Shown here piece by piece: positions 44,974 through 55,238 of a DNA stretch of 64,000 bases. Source of the stretch: Sinorhizobium shofinae (lineage in GTDB: Bacteria > Pseudomonadota > Alphaproteobacteria > Rhizobiales > Rhizobiaceae); NCBI GenBank assembly GCA_001704765.1, contig MBFK01000093.1, positions 1,955 to 65,954 of the forward strand. The letters are read 5' to 3'. How positions within the stretch are numbered: the stretch's first letter is position 1; every line of letters begins with the position of its first letter. Made by a program: the position numbers and the translations under genes. The notes under the pieces are model-generated. The model was not told the origin of the DNA. It saw nothing but the letters and a program-made list of their open reading frames with translations, and searched no databases.

Positions 44974-47805
44974 ATGCTTGAGCTTATCGCCCTTGTTGCC
45001 TTTGCCATGGCACTCGCCGCCTTTCTCGGCGGCCGCAGGACCGCGGATCGTCTGGACGCCGAAATCGAGAGCCTGAAGGCGGAGATCGCACGGCTCGCGA
45101 AGCAGGGCCCTGCGGAGGTGGTGCCGGACCTTGCAGCCTCCGAGCGAAAGGAGGCTGAGGCTCCGAGCGCTCATGAAGTGGGCGAAGAGGCCGCACCTGG
45201 GCCATGGTCGCCGGCGCGAGAGGGGGCCCGGATCTTCGGCAGGGCCGTCGCGGGCCCCGAAGGCACGGAGATGCCGGCAAGCAGTGGGCCTGCCGACGTC
45301 ATGGCCGCCGAACCCACTGCCGCGCGGTCCGCGGAGAGCCTCGAGAGCAGGATCGGGGGGCGCTGGCCGGTCTGGGTCGGGGGTCTCGCGCTCGCGCTCG
45401 GCGGCTATTTCCTGGTGCAATATTCGATCGATGCGGGACTCCTGAGCCCGGCGGTGCGCCTGACGCTCGCTGCGGTCTTCGGCCTTGTGCTCGGGATCGC
45501 CGGCGAAGTAATCCGGCGTCGGGCGGTGCCGACGATCGCCGACCGGTTCCGCAATGCGATGATTCCCGGCGTGCTTACCGCAGCCGGCGCCGTTACGCTC
45601 TTCGGCGTCGTCTATGCGGCCCATGGGATATACGGCTTCGTTGGGACGGCCGCAGCCTTCGCTCTGCTGGCGATGATCTCGCTGGCGACCGTCGGCCTCT
45701 CGCTGCTGCATGGCCAGGCGCTTGCTGGGCTCGGCCTTCTTGCGTCGCTGCTCACGCCCTTGTTCGTCTCGAGCGGCGAGCCGCGGCCATGGGTGTTGTT
45801 CGGGTTCCTCGCGATTGCTTGGCTTGCGACGCTCGCGTCCTCTCGCCTGCGCCATTGGACGGTCGTGCCAACGCTCGCAAATGCCGGTCTCGGCCTGTGG
45901 GGGCTAGCCTATGTTGCGCTGGCCGTGCCTTTCGAGGCCCCACCGGTCACTGCCGCACTTGTGGTCATGATCGTCGGCGTCGGCTTGATCTGGCCCGCCA
46001 GCGTACAGCGCGAGACCCTCGCATCGACGGAGACGAGCGGGTCGCCAGCCGTCACCCCGGGCCCCTGGGAGCGGCTGTTCACGCCACCCTATGCGGCGAT
46101 CCAGATATCGGCGGCAATCGTGGCAACACTCCTCGCGCTTCTCTTCATTAGCCCGGCCGTTGAGGCCGTGCGGTTCCCGGTCGCCGAATTCGTGGTCGTG
46201 GTCGCGGTTCTTGCCGGACTCGGTGCCCTGCGGGCTACTGCAGTTTATCCGGCGCTGCTTGCTGCCCTCGGTGCCGTCGCCGGCACGTGGACCCTGACCG
46301 CCCTTAGCGGCATACTTGCCTATCTCGACCCGACGCTGGCGACGCCGGAGATCGTCGTTCCCGGCCGGACAGCCATGCTGACGGCGATCATGCTGGCGGC
46401 GCTCTTCCTCCTGCTTGCGTCGGCCGTGCTTTCGCAGCTCGCCGAGCAGCGACACTTTGCAATTCTTTGGGGCGGCATCGCTGCCGTCGTGCCGGGCGCC
46501 CTCATCGGGATGTCGTTCCTGATGACAGGCAATTTCGCCTTTGACCTGCCGCATGGGTTTGCCGCCTTCGCGGGCGGCCTGTTCCTTATTACCCTCGTCG
46601 AGTGGCTCTATCGCCGCAATGCTGAAGGGGCGGAACTCGATCTTGCCGCCAGTCTTTTGGTCCTGGGCTCCTTCGGCCTCTTTGTCATCGGCCTGCATGC
46701 CTGGACGGACGGGTTGGTCACGACGCTTGCTATCGCGCTCCTCGGCGCGGGTTACACCTTTGCAACGCGTGTCCGCACCTGGCTGGTTCTGCCCTGGGCG
46801 ACCGTAGCGGCCGCCATCTTCGTCCTGGCGCGGATCGCCTGGGAGCCGACCATCGTCGGCCCCGGCAGTCTGGGGACGACGCCGGTCTTCAATGCTCTCC
46901 TGCCGGGTTACGGCATTCCGGCATTGCTGCTCGTCACCTGCGCCTATTTCCTGCGCGCGTCTGCGAACCTGCGCGTGCGCAATCTGCTGCAGGCGCTCGC
47001 GAGCCTCTTCGTGCTCCTGACGCTCGCGATCCTCGTGCGCCATGCGATGAACGGCGGCGTGCTTGACAGTTCCGTTCCAACGCTCGGCGAGCAGGCGATC
47101 TACACGCTGCTTGCCATCGGCGCCTCCGGCATCTTCATGACGCTCGACGGGAGATCGCCAAGCCCGGTGTTCCGTTACGGCGGAATGGCGCTCGGCGTGC
47201 TCTCGATGCTGTCGGTGCTCTCGGCGCATCTCGTGGGCCTTAATCCTTATTTCAGCGGCGAGTTGCTCGGCAGAATTCCTTTCTTCGACCTGCTTTTCAT
47301 CGGCTATCTGCTGCCCGCCATCGGCTATGTCGGCCTCGCCTGGTATGCGCGCAGCAGGCGCCCACAGCCCTATGTTATGGCGCTTGCAGTGAGCGGCGCG
47401 GTGCTTGCGTTCGCCTGGGCGACTTTGAGCGTACGCCGCTTCTGGCAGGGGGAAAGCGTGGCCGACTGGAAAGGCTTCCTGCAGGGAGAGACCTACACCT
47501 ACTCGGTGGTCTGGCTGGTGCTCGGCGTTCTGCTCCTGGTGGTCGGCTCACGCTTCAACGCGAAGAGCATCCGTATCGCCTCGGCCGTGCTGGTCTTCAT
47601 TGCCGTGCTCAAGGTCTTCCTCGTCGATATGTCGAATCTCGAGGGCTTCCTGCGGGCACTCTCCTTCATCGGGCTCGGCGGCGTGCTGATCGGCATCGGG
47701 CTATTCTACCAAAAGATACTCTCCAGCAGGGGGAACGGTTCCGCTGATCCGCCCGGATCGATCGCGGCTGCGGCAGAGCCGAAACAGGGAGCGAGCCAAG
47801 CATGA
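44974..47805 (+). CDS. large polytopic membrane protein (DUF2339 family)
   Basis: 943 residues from the ATG giving MLELIALVAFAMALAAFLGG. A short helix, a coiled-coil-like LDAEIESLKAEIARLAKQG and an acidic/Pro linker to about residue 120 lead to the family signature IGGRWPVWVGGLALALGGYF. About 25 consecutive hydrophobic segments follow to the C-terminus. Such a count is typical of DUF2339, whose function is not established. Its stop overlaps the HD-domain gene by 4 bases, suggesting a linked role. The ribosome site is weak, and longer in-frame starts reach back to 44797 across the PHO box region. Confidence 0.85.
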   Translation: MLELIALVAFAMALAAFLGGRRTADRLDAEIESLKAEIARLAKQGPAEVVPDLAASERKEAEAPSAHEVGEEAAPGPWSPAREGARIFGRAVAGPEGTEMPASSGPADVMAAEPTAARSAESLESRIGGRWPVWVGGLALALGGYFLVQYSIDAGLLSPAVRLTLAAVFGLVLGIAGEVIRRRAVPTIADRFRNAMIPGVLTAAGAVTLFGVVYAAHGIYGFVGTAAAFALLAMISLATVGLSLLHGQALAGLGLLASLLTPLFVSSGEPRPWVLFGFLAIAWLATLASSRLRHWTVVPTLANAGLGLWGLAYVALAVPFEAPPVTAALVVMIVGVGLIWPASVQRETLASTETSGSPAVTPGPWERLFTPPYAAIQISAAIVATLLALLFISPAVEAVRFPVAEFVVVVAVLAGLGALRATAVYPALLAALGAVAGTWTLTALSGILAYLDPTLATPEIVVPGRTAMLTAIMLAALFLLLASAVLSQLAEQRHFAILWGGIAAVVPGALIGMSFLMTGNFAFDLPHGFAAFAGGLFLITLVEWLYRRNAEGAELDLAASLLVLGSFGLFVIGLHAWTDGLVTTLAIALLGAGYTFATRVRTWLVLPWATVAAAIFVLARIAWEPTIVGPGSLGTTPVFNALLPGYGIPALLLVTCAYFLRASANLRVRNLLQALASLFVLLTLAILVRHAMNGGVLDSSVPTLGEQAIYTLLAIGASGIFMTLDGRSPSPVFRYGGMALGVLSMLSVLSAHLVGLNPYFSGELLGRIPFFDLLFIGYLLPAIGYVGLAWYARSRRPQPYVMALAVSGAVLAFAWATLSVRRFWQGESVADWKGFLQGETYTYSVVWLVLGVLLLVVGSRFNAKSIRIASAVLVFIAVLKVFLVDMSNLEGFLRALSFIGLGGVLIGIGLFYQKILSSRGNGSADPPGSIAAAAEPKQGASQA

Positions 47806-48458
47806 CGCGCCTTCACGCTCTGGCCGCCGCCTTCGCACCGCATGACGCGCTTGCCGGCCAGCTTCTTCCGCATGCATTGTCCGGCGACGATGGCTCCCAC
47901 GACGCCGCCCACCTCATCCGCGTCTGGAAGAACGCGGCGCGCATACAAGCGGAGGAGGGCGGCGACAGCCGCCAGCTTGCGGCCGCCGTCCTGCTGCACG
48001 ACTGTGTCGCCGTCGAGAAGAACTCGCCGTTGCGGGCCGGGGCATCGCGATTGGCCGCCGAAAAGGCATGGCAAATTCTGGACGGCCTCCGCTGGCGTAC
48101 GCTGGAAATTTCGGCCGTTGCCCATGCCATTCTGACCCACAGCTTCTCGGCCAACATGGCGCCCGAGACGCTCGAAGCGAAAATCCTGCAGGACGCGGAT
48201 CGGCTCGATGCAATCGGCATGGTCGGCGCCGCGCGCTGCTTCTATATCGCCGGCCGCATGGGAAGCGGCCTTTATGATCCGCTCGATCCCTTGGCCGACG
48301 GCAGGCCGCTCGACGACAAGGCCTTTGCGATCGACCATTTCGAAACGAAGCTCTTCCGTCTCGTCGACGGTTTCCAGACCGCGGCGGGGCGGCGCCTGGC
48401 GCTGGAGCGGCAAACGCGGCTGCGTAGCGTGCTTGCCATGCTGCTTGATGAAATCTAA
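47802..48458 (+). CDS. HD-domain phosphohydrolase (YedJ-like)
   Basis: 218 residues. The HD metal site is seen as DGSHDAAHLIRVWKNA, AAAVLLHDCVAVEKNS, AHAILTHSF and KILQDADRLDAIGMVGAARC, the four-part H...HD...H...D pattern. Family members hydrolyse nucleotides or related phosphates in the cytoplasm; the substrate is unknown. It is coupled (ATGA) to the DUF2339 membrane protein gene and followed 78 bases later by a MOSC-domain gene. Confidence 0.84.
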   Translation: MTRLHALAAAFAPHDALAGQLLPHALSGDDGSHDAAHLIRVWKNAARIQAEEGGDSRQLAAAVLLHDCVAVEKNSPLRAGASRLAAEKAWQILDGLRWRTLEISAVAHAILTHSFSANMAPETLEAKILQDADRLDAIGMVGAARCFYIAGRMGSGLYDPLDPLADGRPLDDKAFAIDHFETKLFRLVDGFQTAAGRRLALERQTRLRSVLAMLLDEI

Positions 48459-48536
48459 CTATTTCAGTATGTTGCCGCCGCGCGGTGAATCAGATCGAGA
48501 GCGGCCTTAATCAATCTCTGAACCTGGAAAACCGCG

Positions 48537-49388
48537 ATGAAAGTCACCGGTCTCAATATCCACCCCTTGAAAAGCGGTCGGGCCGTGCCGCAAACGGCCG
48601 TGGCGGTCAATCTCGACGGGTTGGCAGGCGACCGGCGATTCATGATCGTCGAGCCCGATGGTCAGGTCATCACCCAGCGCGAATTGCAGGCGCTGGCCCA
48701 GGTCGAAGCGACACACATTGACGGCGGCGTACAGCTGAAGATGAATGGCAACGAAATCTCGGTCCGCTTCGATCCGGATAGCCGGCTCGATGTCCGCGTC
48801 TGGTCAAGCGACGTGAATGCTGCCGTTGCCGATGACGACGCGAACGAAACGCTGTCGGCCTGGTTCGGGCGGCCGGTCAAGCTCGTGCAGATGGACGAGG
48901 AGGCCGAGCGCTTCGTTGGCGCCGAATGGGCCGGCACCGCGGCGCCTGTCGGGTTTGCCGACGGCTTTCCGGTGCTGATCACGACGACCGGTTCGCTGGC
49001 AGACCTCAATCGAACGCTCGCCGAGAAGGGCCAGGAGCCGGTCGGCATGGAGCGCTTCCGCACCAACATCCTCATCGACTGCGATGAGCCCTGGGCCGAG
49101 GACCTGTGGGAAAGCATGGAGATCGCCGGCATCGTCTTTGATCTCGTCAAGCCCTGCGCGCGATGCATAATGACCACGCAGGACCAGGCGACCGGCGAAC
49201 GCATTGGCGGCAATCCGATTCAGGGCCTTGCGGAAAAGCGAATGTCCGCGGATCGCCGGGTACCGGGCGTGCTCTTCGGCTGGAATGCCGTGCCAAGGGG
49301 CGAGGGGATAGTCAGGATCGGCGACGAGGCCAGGGTTGTGCGCCGGCGTACCGAGCGTTGGCCGATGAAAGTACGCAGCGCCGGTTGA
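48537..49388 (+). CDS. MOSC-domain protein (YcbX/mARC-like)
   Basis: 283 residues. The MOSC N-terminal beta-barrel starts VTGLNIHPLKSGRAVPQTAV and DGLAGDRRFMIVEPDGQVIT. The MOSC domain has GFADGFPVLITTTGSLADLN, MERFRTNILIDC and the candidate molybdenum-ligand Cys in VKPCARCIMTTQDQATGER. It resembles YcbX, the bacterial relative of mARC N-hydroxylated-compound reductases, but lacks the C-terminal 2Fe-2S ferredoxin domain of YcbX, so an external electron donor would be needed. Confidence 0.85.
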   Translation: MKVTGLNIHPLKSGRAVPQTAVAVNLDGLAGDRRFMIVEPDGQVITQRELQALAQVEATHIDGGVQLKMNGNEISVRFDPDSRLDVRVWSSDVNAAVADDDANETLSAWFGRPVKLVQMDEEAERFVGAEWAGTAAPVGFADGFPVLITTTGSLADLNRTLAEKGQEPVGMERFRTNILIDCDEPWAEDLWESMEIAGIVFDLVKPCARCIMTTQDQATGERIGGNPIQGLAEKRMSADRRVPGVLFGWNAVPRGEGIVRIGDEARVVRRRTERWPMKVRSAG

Positions 49389-49508
49389 GCCGCATTCACG
49401 GCCTCGCGCGATCCGCCATCAATTCCTGTGATCGCATCGTCAATTAATTTGGCTTTGCGCGGATTGTGCGCCGCCATAGGATGGCCCCTCAAAAAATCGG
49501 AGCTTCCT

Positions 49509-50741
49509 ATGTCCGCTGCCACCCCAGCCGCCACGCGTTCAGCTGATCACCTGCCTTGGCTGATCATTGCCGCCGGTTCCATGATCTCGATGCTGACCTT
49601 CGGTCCACGCTCGGCCATGGGCTTCTTCCAATTGCCGATGCTCGCCGACACCGGCTGGGATCGGACGACCTTCGGTCTTGCCATGGCGATCCAGAACCTC
49701 TGCTGGGGGCTCGGCCAGCCCTTCTTCGGGGCGATAGCCGACAAGTTCGGCACCTGGCGCATGCTGGCGCTATCCGGTCTTCTCTATGCCAGCGGACTAT
49801 TCATCATGGCCTTCGCCACTGCGCCGATCTGGTTGCATGTCGGCGGCGGCGTGCTCGTCGGTCTCGGCGTTGCCTCCGGTTCCTTCGGCATCGTGCTGTC
49901 GGCCTTCGCGCGCAATGTCGCGCCTCAGCATCGCGCCCTTGTCTTCGGCGTCGGCACGGCGGCGGGATCGGCCGGGATGTTCCTGTTTGCGCCGCTGAGC
50001 CAGGGGCTTATTTCCGCCTATGGTTGGTCTGACAGTCTCGTCTATCTCGGCTTCCTGATGCTGCTCGTGCCGCTCTTCGCCATACCGTTGCGCGGCAATG
50101 CCTCCTCCGGGCGGCATTCCGAAGCGCTTTCCAAGCAGACCATCGGCGAGGCTCTGAAGGAAGCTTTCGCGCACAGGAGCTATCTGCTGCTCGTATCCGG
50201 CTTCTTCGTCTGCGGCTATCAGGTCGCCTTCATCACGGCGCATTTCCCCGCCTATCTCGGCGACATCGGCATCGATGCGCGCTATGCCGTGATCGCACTC
50301 GCCCTTATCGGCTTCTTCAACATCATCGGTTCGCTGTCGGCCGGCTTCATCAGCCAGCGCTATTCGAAGCCGTATTTCCTGGCGCTGATCTATCTTGGCC
50401 GGTCGATTGCCGTCGCCGCCTTCCTGCTTTTGCCTCAGTCGCCGACCTCGGTCGTCATCTTCGCGGTGGTCATGGGTCTCTTGTGGCTGTCGACCGTGCC
50501 GCCGACCAACGCGCTGGTGGCGATCATGTTCGGCACGCGCCATCTTGGCCTGCTCGGCGGCATGGTCTTCCTCTCGCACCAGGTCGGCTCTTTCCTCGGA
50601 GTCTGGATGGGCGGCTATCTCTATGACCGGCTCGGATCCTATGATCCGGTCTGGTGGCTGGGGGTCGCTCTCGGCGTCTTCGCGGCCATTGTCCATTGGC
50701 CGATCGAGGAGAGGGGCGTCGTGCGCCCGGCCATGGCCTGA
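49509..50741 (+). CDS. MFS transporter
   Basis: 410 residues with 12 predicted membrane segments. It opens SADHLPWLIIAAGSMISMLT. Loop motifs include GAIADKFGTWRMLALSG (loop 2-3, the MFS motif A position) and ISQRYSKPYFLALIYLGRS (the symmetric loop 8-9). It resembles the oxalate/formate-antiporter-like group of the major facilitator superfamily; the substrate is unknown. A start up to 81 bases further upstream is open but less hydrophobic. A 12-bp perfect terminator follows. Confidence 0.84.
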   Translation: MSAATPAATRSADHLPWLIIAAGSMISMLTFGPRSAMGFFQLPMLADTGWDRTTFGLAMAIQNLCWGLGQPFFGAIADKFGTWRMLALSGLLYASGLFIMAFATAPIWLHVGGGVLVGLGVASGSFGIVLSAFARNVAPQHRALVFGVGTAAGSAGMFLFAPLSQGLISAYGWSDSLVYLGFLMLLVPLFAIPLRGNASSGRHSEALSKQTIGEALKEAFAHRSYLLLVSGFFVCGYQVAFITAHFPAYLGDIGIDARYAVIALALIGFFNIIGSLSAGFISQRYSKPYFLALIYLGRSIAVAAFLLLPQSPTSVVIFAVVMGLLWLSTVPPTNALVAIMFGTRHLGLLGGMVFLSHQVGSFLGVWMGGYLYDRLGSYDPVWWLGVALGVFAAIVHWPIEERGVVRPAMA

Positions 50742-50748
50742 CCTGATC

Positions 50749-50776
50749 GATGCGCCCGAGATCTCTCGGGCGCATC
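50749..50776 (+). terminator. terminator after the MFS gene
   Basis: GATGCGCCCGAG and CTCGGGCGCATC form a perfect 12-bp stem with loop ATCT, followed by TTCGTT. The T-tract is short. Confidence 0.75.
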
Positions 50777-50851
50777 TTCGTTCATCATTCGAACCTTGAA
50801 ATCTGTCACAAAACTTTCTAAATCAATCCGCGCGGCTCAGCCGCTTTTGTT

Positions 50852-50885
50852 TTGACCTAATTATGCTCACATTGAGCATAATTAG
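50852..50885 (+). promoter_or_regulatory. nadABC promoter with NadQ-type operator
   Basis: A perfect 13-bp inverted repeat, CTAATTATGCTCA-CAT-TGAGCATAATTAG (50857-50885), sits 31 bases before the nadA ATG. A -35-like TTGACC (50852-50857) touches its left edge; the -10 would lie inside the right arm. The TGCTCA/TGAGCA core fits the operator of NadQ, the alphaproteobacterial NAD-synthesis repressor encoded nearby at 55239-56219. Confidence 0.8.
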
Positions 50886-50916
50886 TAGACCGGAAACGGC
50901 GATAGAGGAGAGCTCG

Positions 50917-51996
50917 ATGACCAGTCTTGACCTTCGCGCGGACGCAGCACCTGCCCCGGCTTTCGTGAGTGCCGCGGCGCGCTACGGTGTCATGAAAAGG
51001 CCGGAACTCGCCTTCACACCGGCAATCGCCCGCGAGACCGAGCATCTCTATGAGAAGGTCAAGGACTTCATCCCTGCGATCGAGTGGGCGGCCTATGCAC
51101 CCTACGTCCATGAGATCAACCGGCTGAAGAAAGAGCGCAACGCCGTCATCCTGGCGCATAACTACCAGACGCCGGACATCTTCCACTGTGTCGCCGATAT
51201 CGTCGGCGATTCGCTGCAGCTCGCCCGCGACGCCACCAAGGTCGATGCCGAGATCATCGTCCAGTGCGGCGTGCACTTCATGGCCGAGACGTCGAAGCTG
51301 CTCAATCCGGAAAAGACCGTGCTGATCCCCGACGCCAAGGCCGGCTGCTCCTTGTCCGAATCGATCACCGGCGCGGATGTGCGGCTGCTCAAGCAGCGCT
51401 ATCCCGGCGTGCCGGTCGTCACCTATGTCAACACCTCGGCGGACGTGAAGGCGGAGACGGATATCTGCTGCACCTCGTCCAACGTGCTCGCTGTCGTCGA
51501 GAGCCTCGAATCCGACACGGTGCTCTGCATTCCGGACGAATATCTGGCGATGAACGTCGCGCGCCAGACCAACAAGAAGATCCTGACCTGGAAGGGGCAT
51601 TGCGAGGTCCACGAGCGCTTCACGGCGGCCGAGCTGCTCGCCTACAAGGAGGCCAATCCGGGCATCGAGATTATCGGCCATCCGGAGTGCCATCCGGATG
51701 TGATCGCCGTCTGCGATTTCTCCGGCTCCACCTCGGGCATGATCAACTATGTCAAAGACAAGCGGCCTCCACGGGTGCTGCTCGTCACCGAATGCTCGAT
51801 GGCGTCCAATATCCAGGCGGAAGTGCAAGGCGTCGATTTCGTCAAGCCCTGCAATCTCTGTCCGCACATGAAGCGCATCACGCTGCCGAAGATCCTCGAC
51901 AGCCTGCTCAACATGACGGAGGAGGTCCTGGTCGATCCGGCGATCGCCGACCGCGCGCGCCTTGCCGTCGAGCGCATGGTGAACCTCAAGCAATAA
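50917..51996 (+). CDS. nadA: quinolinate synthase
   Basis: 359 residues from the ATG with GAGGAG upstream (a start at 50863 would lie in the operator). Motifs: [49 protein letters not shown], the first cluster Cys in that stretch, and later GHPECHP and [12 protein letters not shown] for the [4Fe-4S] cluster. It condenses iminoaspartate and dihydroxyacetone phosphate to quinolinate. It is first gene of nadABC, under the NadQ-type operator. A hairpin lies between it and nadB. Confidence 0.96.
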   Translation: MTSLDLRADAAPAPAFVSAAARYGVMKRPELAFTPAIARETEHLYEKVKDFIPAIEWAAYAPYVHEINRLKKERNAVILAHNYQTPDIFHCVADIVGDSLQLARDATKVDAEIIVQCGVHFMAETSKLLNPEKTVLIPDAKAGCSLSESITGADVRLLKQRYPGVPVVTYVNTSADVKAETDICCTSSNVLAVVESLESDTVLCIPDEYLAMNVARQTNKKILTWKGHCEVHERFTAAELLAYKEANPGIEIIGHPECHPDVIAVCDFSGSTSGMINYVKDKRPPRVLLVTECSMASNIQAEVQGVDFVKPCNLCPHMKRITLPKILDSLLNMTEEVLVDPAIADRARLAVERMVNLKQ

Positions 51997-52000
51997 TCAC

Positions 52001-52021
52001 CGCCGGGCCTTTCGCCCGGCG
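52001..52021 (+). other. intercistronic hairpin, nadA-nadB
   Basis: CGCCGGGC and GCCCGGCG form a perfect 8-bp stem with a 5-base loop. There is no T-tract. It may adjust nadB expression or mRNA stability within the operon. Confidence 0.5.
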
Positions 52022-52053
52022 CTCATGCAGGCCGTTGGAGGACTTACCGAGCC

Positions 52054-53652
52054 ATGCTGACCGACCACTTCCGCCCGCAATCCTTCAACGGGATCGATGA
52101 CATCGTCATCATCGGCGGCGGCCTTGCCGGACTTTTTTGCGCGCTGAAGCTGGCGCCGCGTCCCGTCACCATTCTTGCCGCCGCGCCGATCGGCCACGGC
52201 GCCTCCTCCGCCTGGGCGCAAGGCGGGATCGCCGCGGCGATGAGCACGGGCGACACCTTCGAAAAACACGTCGCCGATACGGTCGCCGCCGGTGCTGGTA
52301 TCGTCGACGAGAAGATGACCCGAATGATGGTCGCCGAGGGACCGGCCCGCATCCACGACCTCCTTGAATACGGTGTGCCCTTCGATCGAGATCTCGAGGG
52401 CAAGTTGCTCTTGTCGCGCGAGGCTGCGCATTCCGAGCGGCGCATCGTGCGCGTCAAGGGTGACATGGCCGGCAAGGCGATCATGGAGGCGCTGATTGCC
52501 GCCGTACGCCGGACCCCGTCGATCCGCATGATCGAAGGCTACGTGGTCGAGGAACTGGTGCGCGAGGGGCGGTTCATTTCCGGCGTCGTGGCGCGGCCGG
52601 ATGCCGGCCAGTCGAAGACCCGCGTATCCTTCCCGGCCCGCGCCGTCGTGCTTTGCTCCGGCGGCCTCGGGCACCTTTACGCTGTCACCACCAATCCGTG
52701 GGAGGCTTGCGGCCAAGGCGTCGGCATGGCGGCACGGGCAGGCGCCATCATCGCCGATCCGGAATTCGTGCAGTTCCACCCCACCGCGATCGACATCGGC
52801 AAGGATCCGGCACCGCTCGCGACCGAGGCTTTGCGCGGCGACGGCGCGATCCTCGTCAATTCGAAGGGCCGTCGTTTCATGCTCGACATCCATGCGGATG
52901 GCGAGCTTGCACCGCGCGACGTCGTTTCCCGCGGCGTCTTCGCCGAGGTCAAGGCCGGGCGCGGCGCCTTCCTCGACTGCACCAAGGCGATCGGCAAGCA
53001 TTTCCCGGAAATGTTCCCGACCGTCTACGCTTCCTGCATGGCGGCTGGAATCGATCCCGTGACGCAACCGATCCCCGTCGCTCCGGCGGTCCATTACCAC
53101 ATGGGCGGTGTGCTGACGGACGGGGAAGGCCGCACCTCGATCGATGGCCTCTGGGCGGCCGGAGAGGTGACCTCGACCGGCGTCCATGGCGCTAATCGGC
53201 TTGCCTCCAACTCTCTGCTCGAGGCGGTGGTCTTCGCGGCGCGGATTGCCGAAAACATCAAGGGTACGCTCCCGGCCCCGAAGCTCACGGAATGGGGAGA
53301 CAATGCCGGCGAGAACGACGATCCGGTGACCGTCGAGGACAGCCCCCCCTTCAAGCGACTGCGCGGGCTGATGAGCGAATATGTCGGCGTCGTGCGCACG
53401 CGCGAAAGCCTGCTGCGCGCGATCCGCGAGATCGCCGAACTGGAACGGGTCAATACGCGGTTGCGCTTCGCCAATATCATTACAACGGCGAAGCTCATAG
53501 CGGTCGCCTCCCTTCAGCGCACCGAAAGCCGCGGCGGTCATTTCCGTGCGGATTGCCCGATCGAACGTCCGGAATGGCAGCGGCGCACCTATCTGACGCT
53601 CGCACAAGCGGAGCGTCTTGCCGCCGACGCAGCGGAGACAGAGCCGGCTTGA
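52054..53652 (+). CDS. nadB: L-aspartate oxidase
   Basis: 532 residues. The FAD-binding motif is [16 protein letters not shown]. Next come [32 protein letters not shown], and the succinate-dehydrogenase-flavoprotein-like active site QFHPTAI with [13 protein letters not shown] and [20 protein letters not shown]. It oxidises aspartate to iminoaspartate, passed to NadA, and makes H2O2 when oxygen is acceptor. Second gene of nadABC; nadC follows after 51 bases. Confidence 0.96.
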   Translation: MLTDHFRPQSFNGIDDIVIIGGGLAGLFCALKLAPRPVTILAAAPIGHGASSAWAQGGIAAAMSTGDTFEKHVADTVAAGAGIVDEKMTRMMVAEGPARIHDLLEYGVPFDRDLEGKLLLSREAAHSERRIVRVKGDMAGKAIMEALIAAVRRTPSIRMIEGYVVEELVREGRFISGVVARPDAGQSKTRVSFPARAVVLCSGGLGHLYAVTTNPWEACGQGVGMAARAGAIIADPEFVQFHPTAIDIGKDPAPLATEALRGDGAILVNSKGRRFMLDIHADGELAPRDVVSRGVFAEVKAGRGAFLDCTKAIGKHFPEMFPTVYASCMAAGIDPVTQPIPVAPAVHYHMGGVLTDGEGRTSIDGLWAAGEVTSTGVHGANRLASNSLLEAVVFAARIAENIKGTLPAPKLTEWGDNAGENDDPVTVEDSPPFKRLRGLMSEYVGVVRTRESLLRAIREIAELERVNTRLRFANIITTAKLIAVASLQRTESRGGHFRADCPIERPEWQRRTYLTLAQAERLAADAAETEPA

Positions 53653-53703
53653 TGCCGGCTGCTGCCTCGGCCGGGAAATAACGACGAAATCGGAAAGAAG
53701 ATC

Positions 53704-54606
53704 ATGTCCGTTGCCCTACGTCCGGAACTGCCTGCCCTCTTGGTCGAGGAGCAGGTGAAAACCGCTCTCCTGGAAGACCTCGGCCGAGCTGGCGACATTA
53801 CCACTTTGGCGACCATCGGACCGGACATGACGGCGACCGCGAATATGAGCGTGCGCGAGGCGGGCGTCATTGCCGGCCTGGATCTGGCGCGCACCGCCTT
53901 CCGCCTCGTCGATCCCATGATCCGCTTCGAGGCGCTGGTTGCCGACGGTGACCGCGTCGCACCGGGCACCACGGTTGCGCGGATCTCGGGCCGTGCCCGC
54001 GGCGTCCTTTCGGCCGAGCGCGTTGCCCTCAATTTCCTCATGCACCTTTCGGGGATTTCCAGCTACACGGCGAAGTTCGCCGACGAAATCGCCCACACGG
54101 CAGCCAAGGTCTGCTGCACCCGCAAGACCATTCCCGGCCTTCGCGCGCTTGAGAAATACGCCGTTCGGCTGGGCGGAGGCTCCAACCATCGCTACGGCCT
54201 CGATGACGCGGTGCTGATCAAGGACAACCATATTGCGGTGTCTGGCGGCGTCGCCGGCGCCATCCGTGCGGCCCGCGCCTATTGCGGCCATCTGGTCAAG
54301 GTCGAGGTCGAGGTGGACGGGCTGACGCAGATGCGCGAGGCACTGACTGCCGCACCCGACGTCATCCTGCTCGACAATATGGGCCAGGACCTCCTGCGCG
54401 AGGCCGTGGCCGTCAATGGCGAACATTGGGGGCTGAGCGCCGCCGCCTATTCGGGCGACCCGCGCCGCACCCGGCTCGAGGCGTCCGGCAATGTCAAGAT
54501 TGAGACCATCCGAGCGATCGCCGAGACCGGCGTCGACTACATCTCGACGTCGAAGATCACCATGGCGGCGCCGACGCTCGACATCGGGCTCGATATTTCG
54601 ATCTGA
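53704..54606 (+). CDS. nadC: nicotinate-nucleotide pyrophosphorylase (quinolinate phosphoribosyltransferase)
   Basis: 300 residues. It starts with the helical/beta domain EDLGRAGDITTLATIGPDMT, then RVALNFLMHLSGISSYTAKF, the substrate-binding CTRKTIPGLRALEKYAVRLG, GGGSNHRYGLDDAVLIKDNH and VEVDGLTQMREALT with metal Glu/Asp residues. It makes nicotinate mononucleotide from quinolinate and PRPP. Last gene of nadABC; sodC follows 104 bases later in the same direction. Confidence 0.96.
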   Translation: MSVALRPELPALLVEEQVKTALLEDLGRAGDITTLATIGPDMTATANMSVREAGVIAGLDLARTAFRLVDPMIRFEALVADGDRVAPGTTVARISGRARGVLSAERVALNFLMHLSGISSYTAKFADEIAHTAAKVCCTRKTIPGLRALEKYAVRLGGGSNHRYGLDDAVLIKDNHIAVSGGVAGAIRAARAYCGHLVKVEVEVDGLTQMREALTAAPDVILLDNMGQDLLREAVAVNGEHWGLSAAAYSGDPRRTRLEASGNVKIETIRAIAETGVDYISTSKITMAAPTLDIGLDISI

Positions 54607-54710
54607 CCTAGGCCCGTTTCAGCTCGCCGTCAGTGCCACATCCTCCAGAATTGTCGTGGGAACGAGATCGGCAACCGCGCGTTGCTCCTCAAATCGACAG
54701 CGAGGAAGGA

Positions 54711-55235
54711 ATGATGATGATTAGGGTGATAATCGCGCTTGCCGCCATCGCGGGACTGGCGGCTGCTGCCTCGGCGCAACAATCATCGCAGACAGCGACG
54801 GCGGAATTCGTCGGCAAGGACGGCACGGACACCGGACGGGCCACGTTGACGTCCGGCGGCAAGGGTGTGCTGATAGAGATGGAGGTCAGCGGCCTTCCCA
54901 AGGATACATGGGTGGCCTTCCACGTTCATGAAGACGGGCGTTGCGAGGCGGCGCAAGGTTTCGAATCGGCCGGCAAGCACTTTGTCGACGGAAACGAGGG
55001 CGCGGAGCATGGCTTCCTCGCTACCGACGGTCCGCATGCCGGCGACATGCCCAATCAATACGTGGGTGCTGACGGCGTCTTGCGCGCCCAGGTGTTTAAC
55101 AGTTTCATCTCGCTCGACGACAAGGGAACGGCCATCCGCGGACGCGCCCTGGTCATCCATGCGCGCTCTGACGACAATCGCAGCCAGCCGGCCGGCGATG
55201 CCGGTGACCGGCTCGCCTGCGCCGTTATCAAATAG
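54711..55235 (+). CDS. sodC: Cu-Zn superoxide dismutase, periplasmic
   Basis: 174 residues. A signal peptide runs to about residue 23 (IIALAAIAGLAAAASAQ). All metal ligands are present: the copper pair in FHVHEDGRCE, AGKHFVDG, EHGFLATDGPHAGDMPN with the zinc Asp, and copper His in ALVIHARSDD. The disulfide Cys pair is GRCE and LACAVIK. It dismutates superoxide in the periplasm. Three consecutive ATG codons follow GAGGAAGGA; the first is used. It lies downstream of nadABC and its stop is 3 bases from that of nadQ. Confidence 0.94.
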   Translation: MMMIRVIIALAAIAGLAAAASAQQSSQTATAEFVGKDGTDTGRATLTSGGKGVLIEMEVSGLPKDTWVAFHVHEDGRCEAAQGFESAGKHFVDGNEGAEHGFLATDGPHAGDMPNQYVGADGVLRAQVFNSFISLDDKGTAIRGRALVIHARSDDNRSQPAGDAGDRLACAVIK

Positions 55236-55238
55236 AGA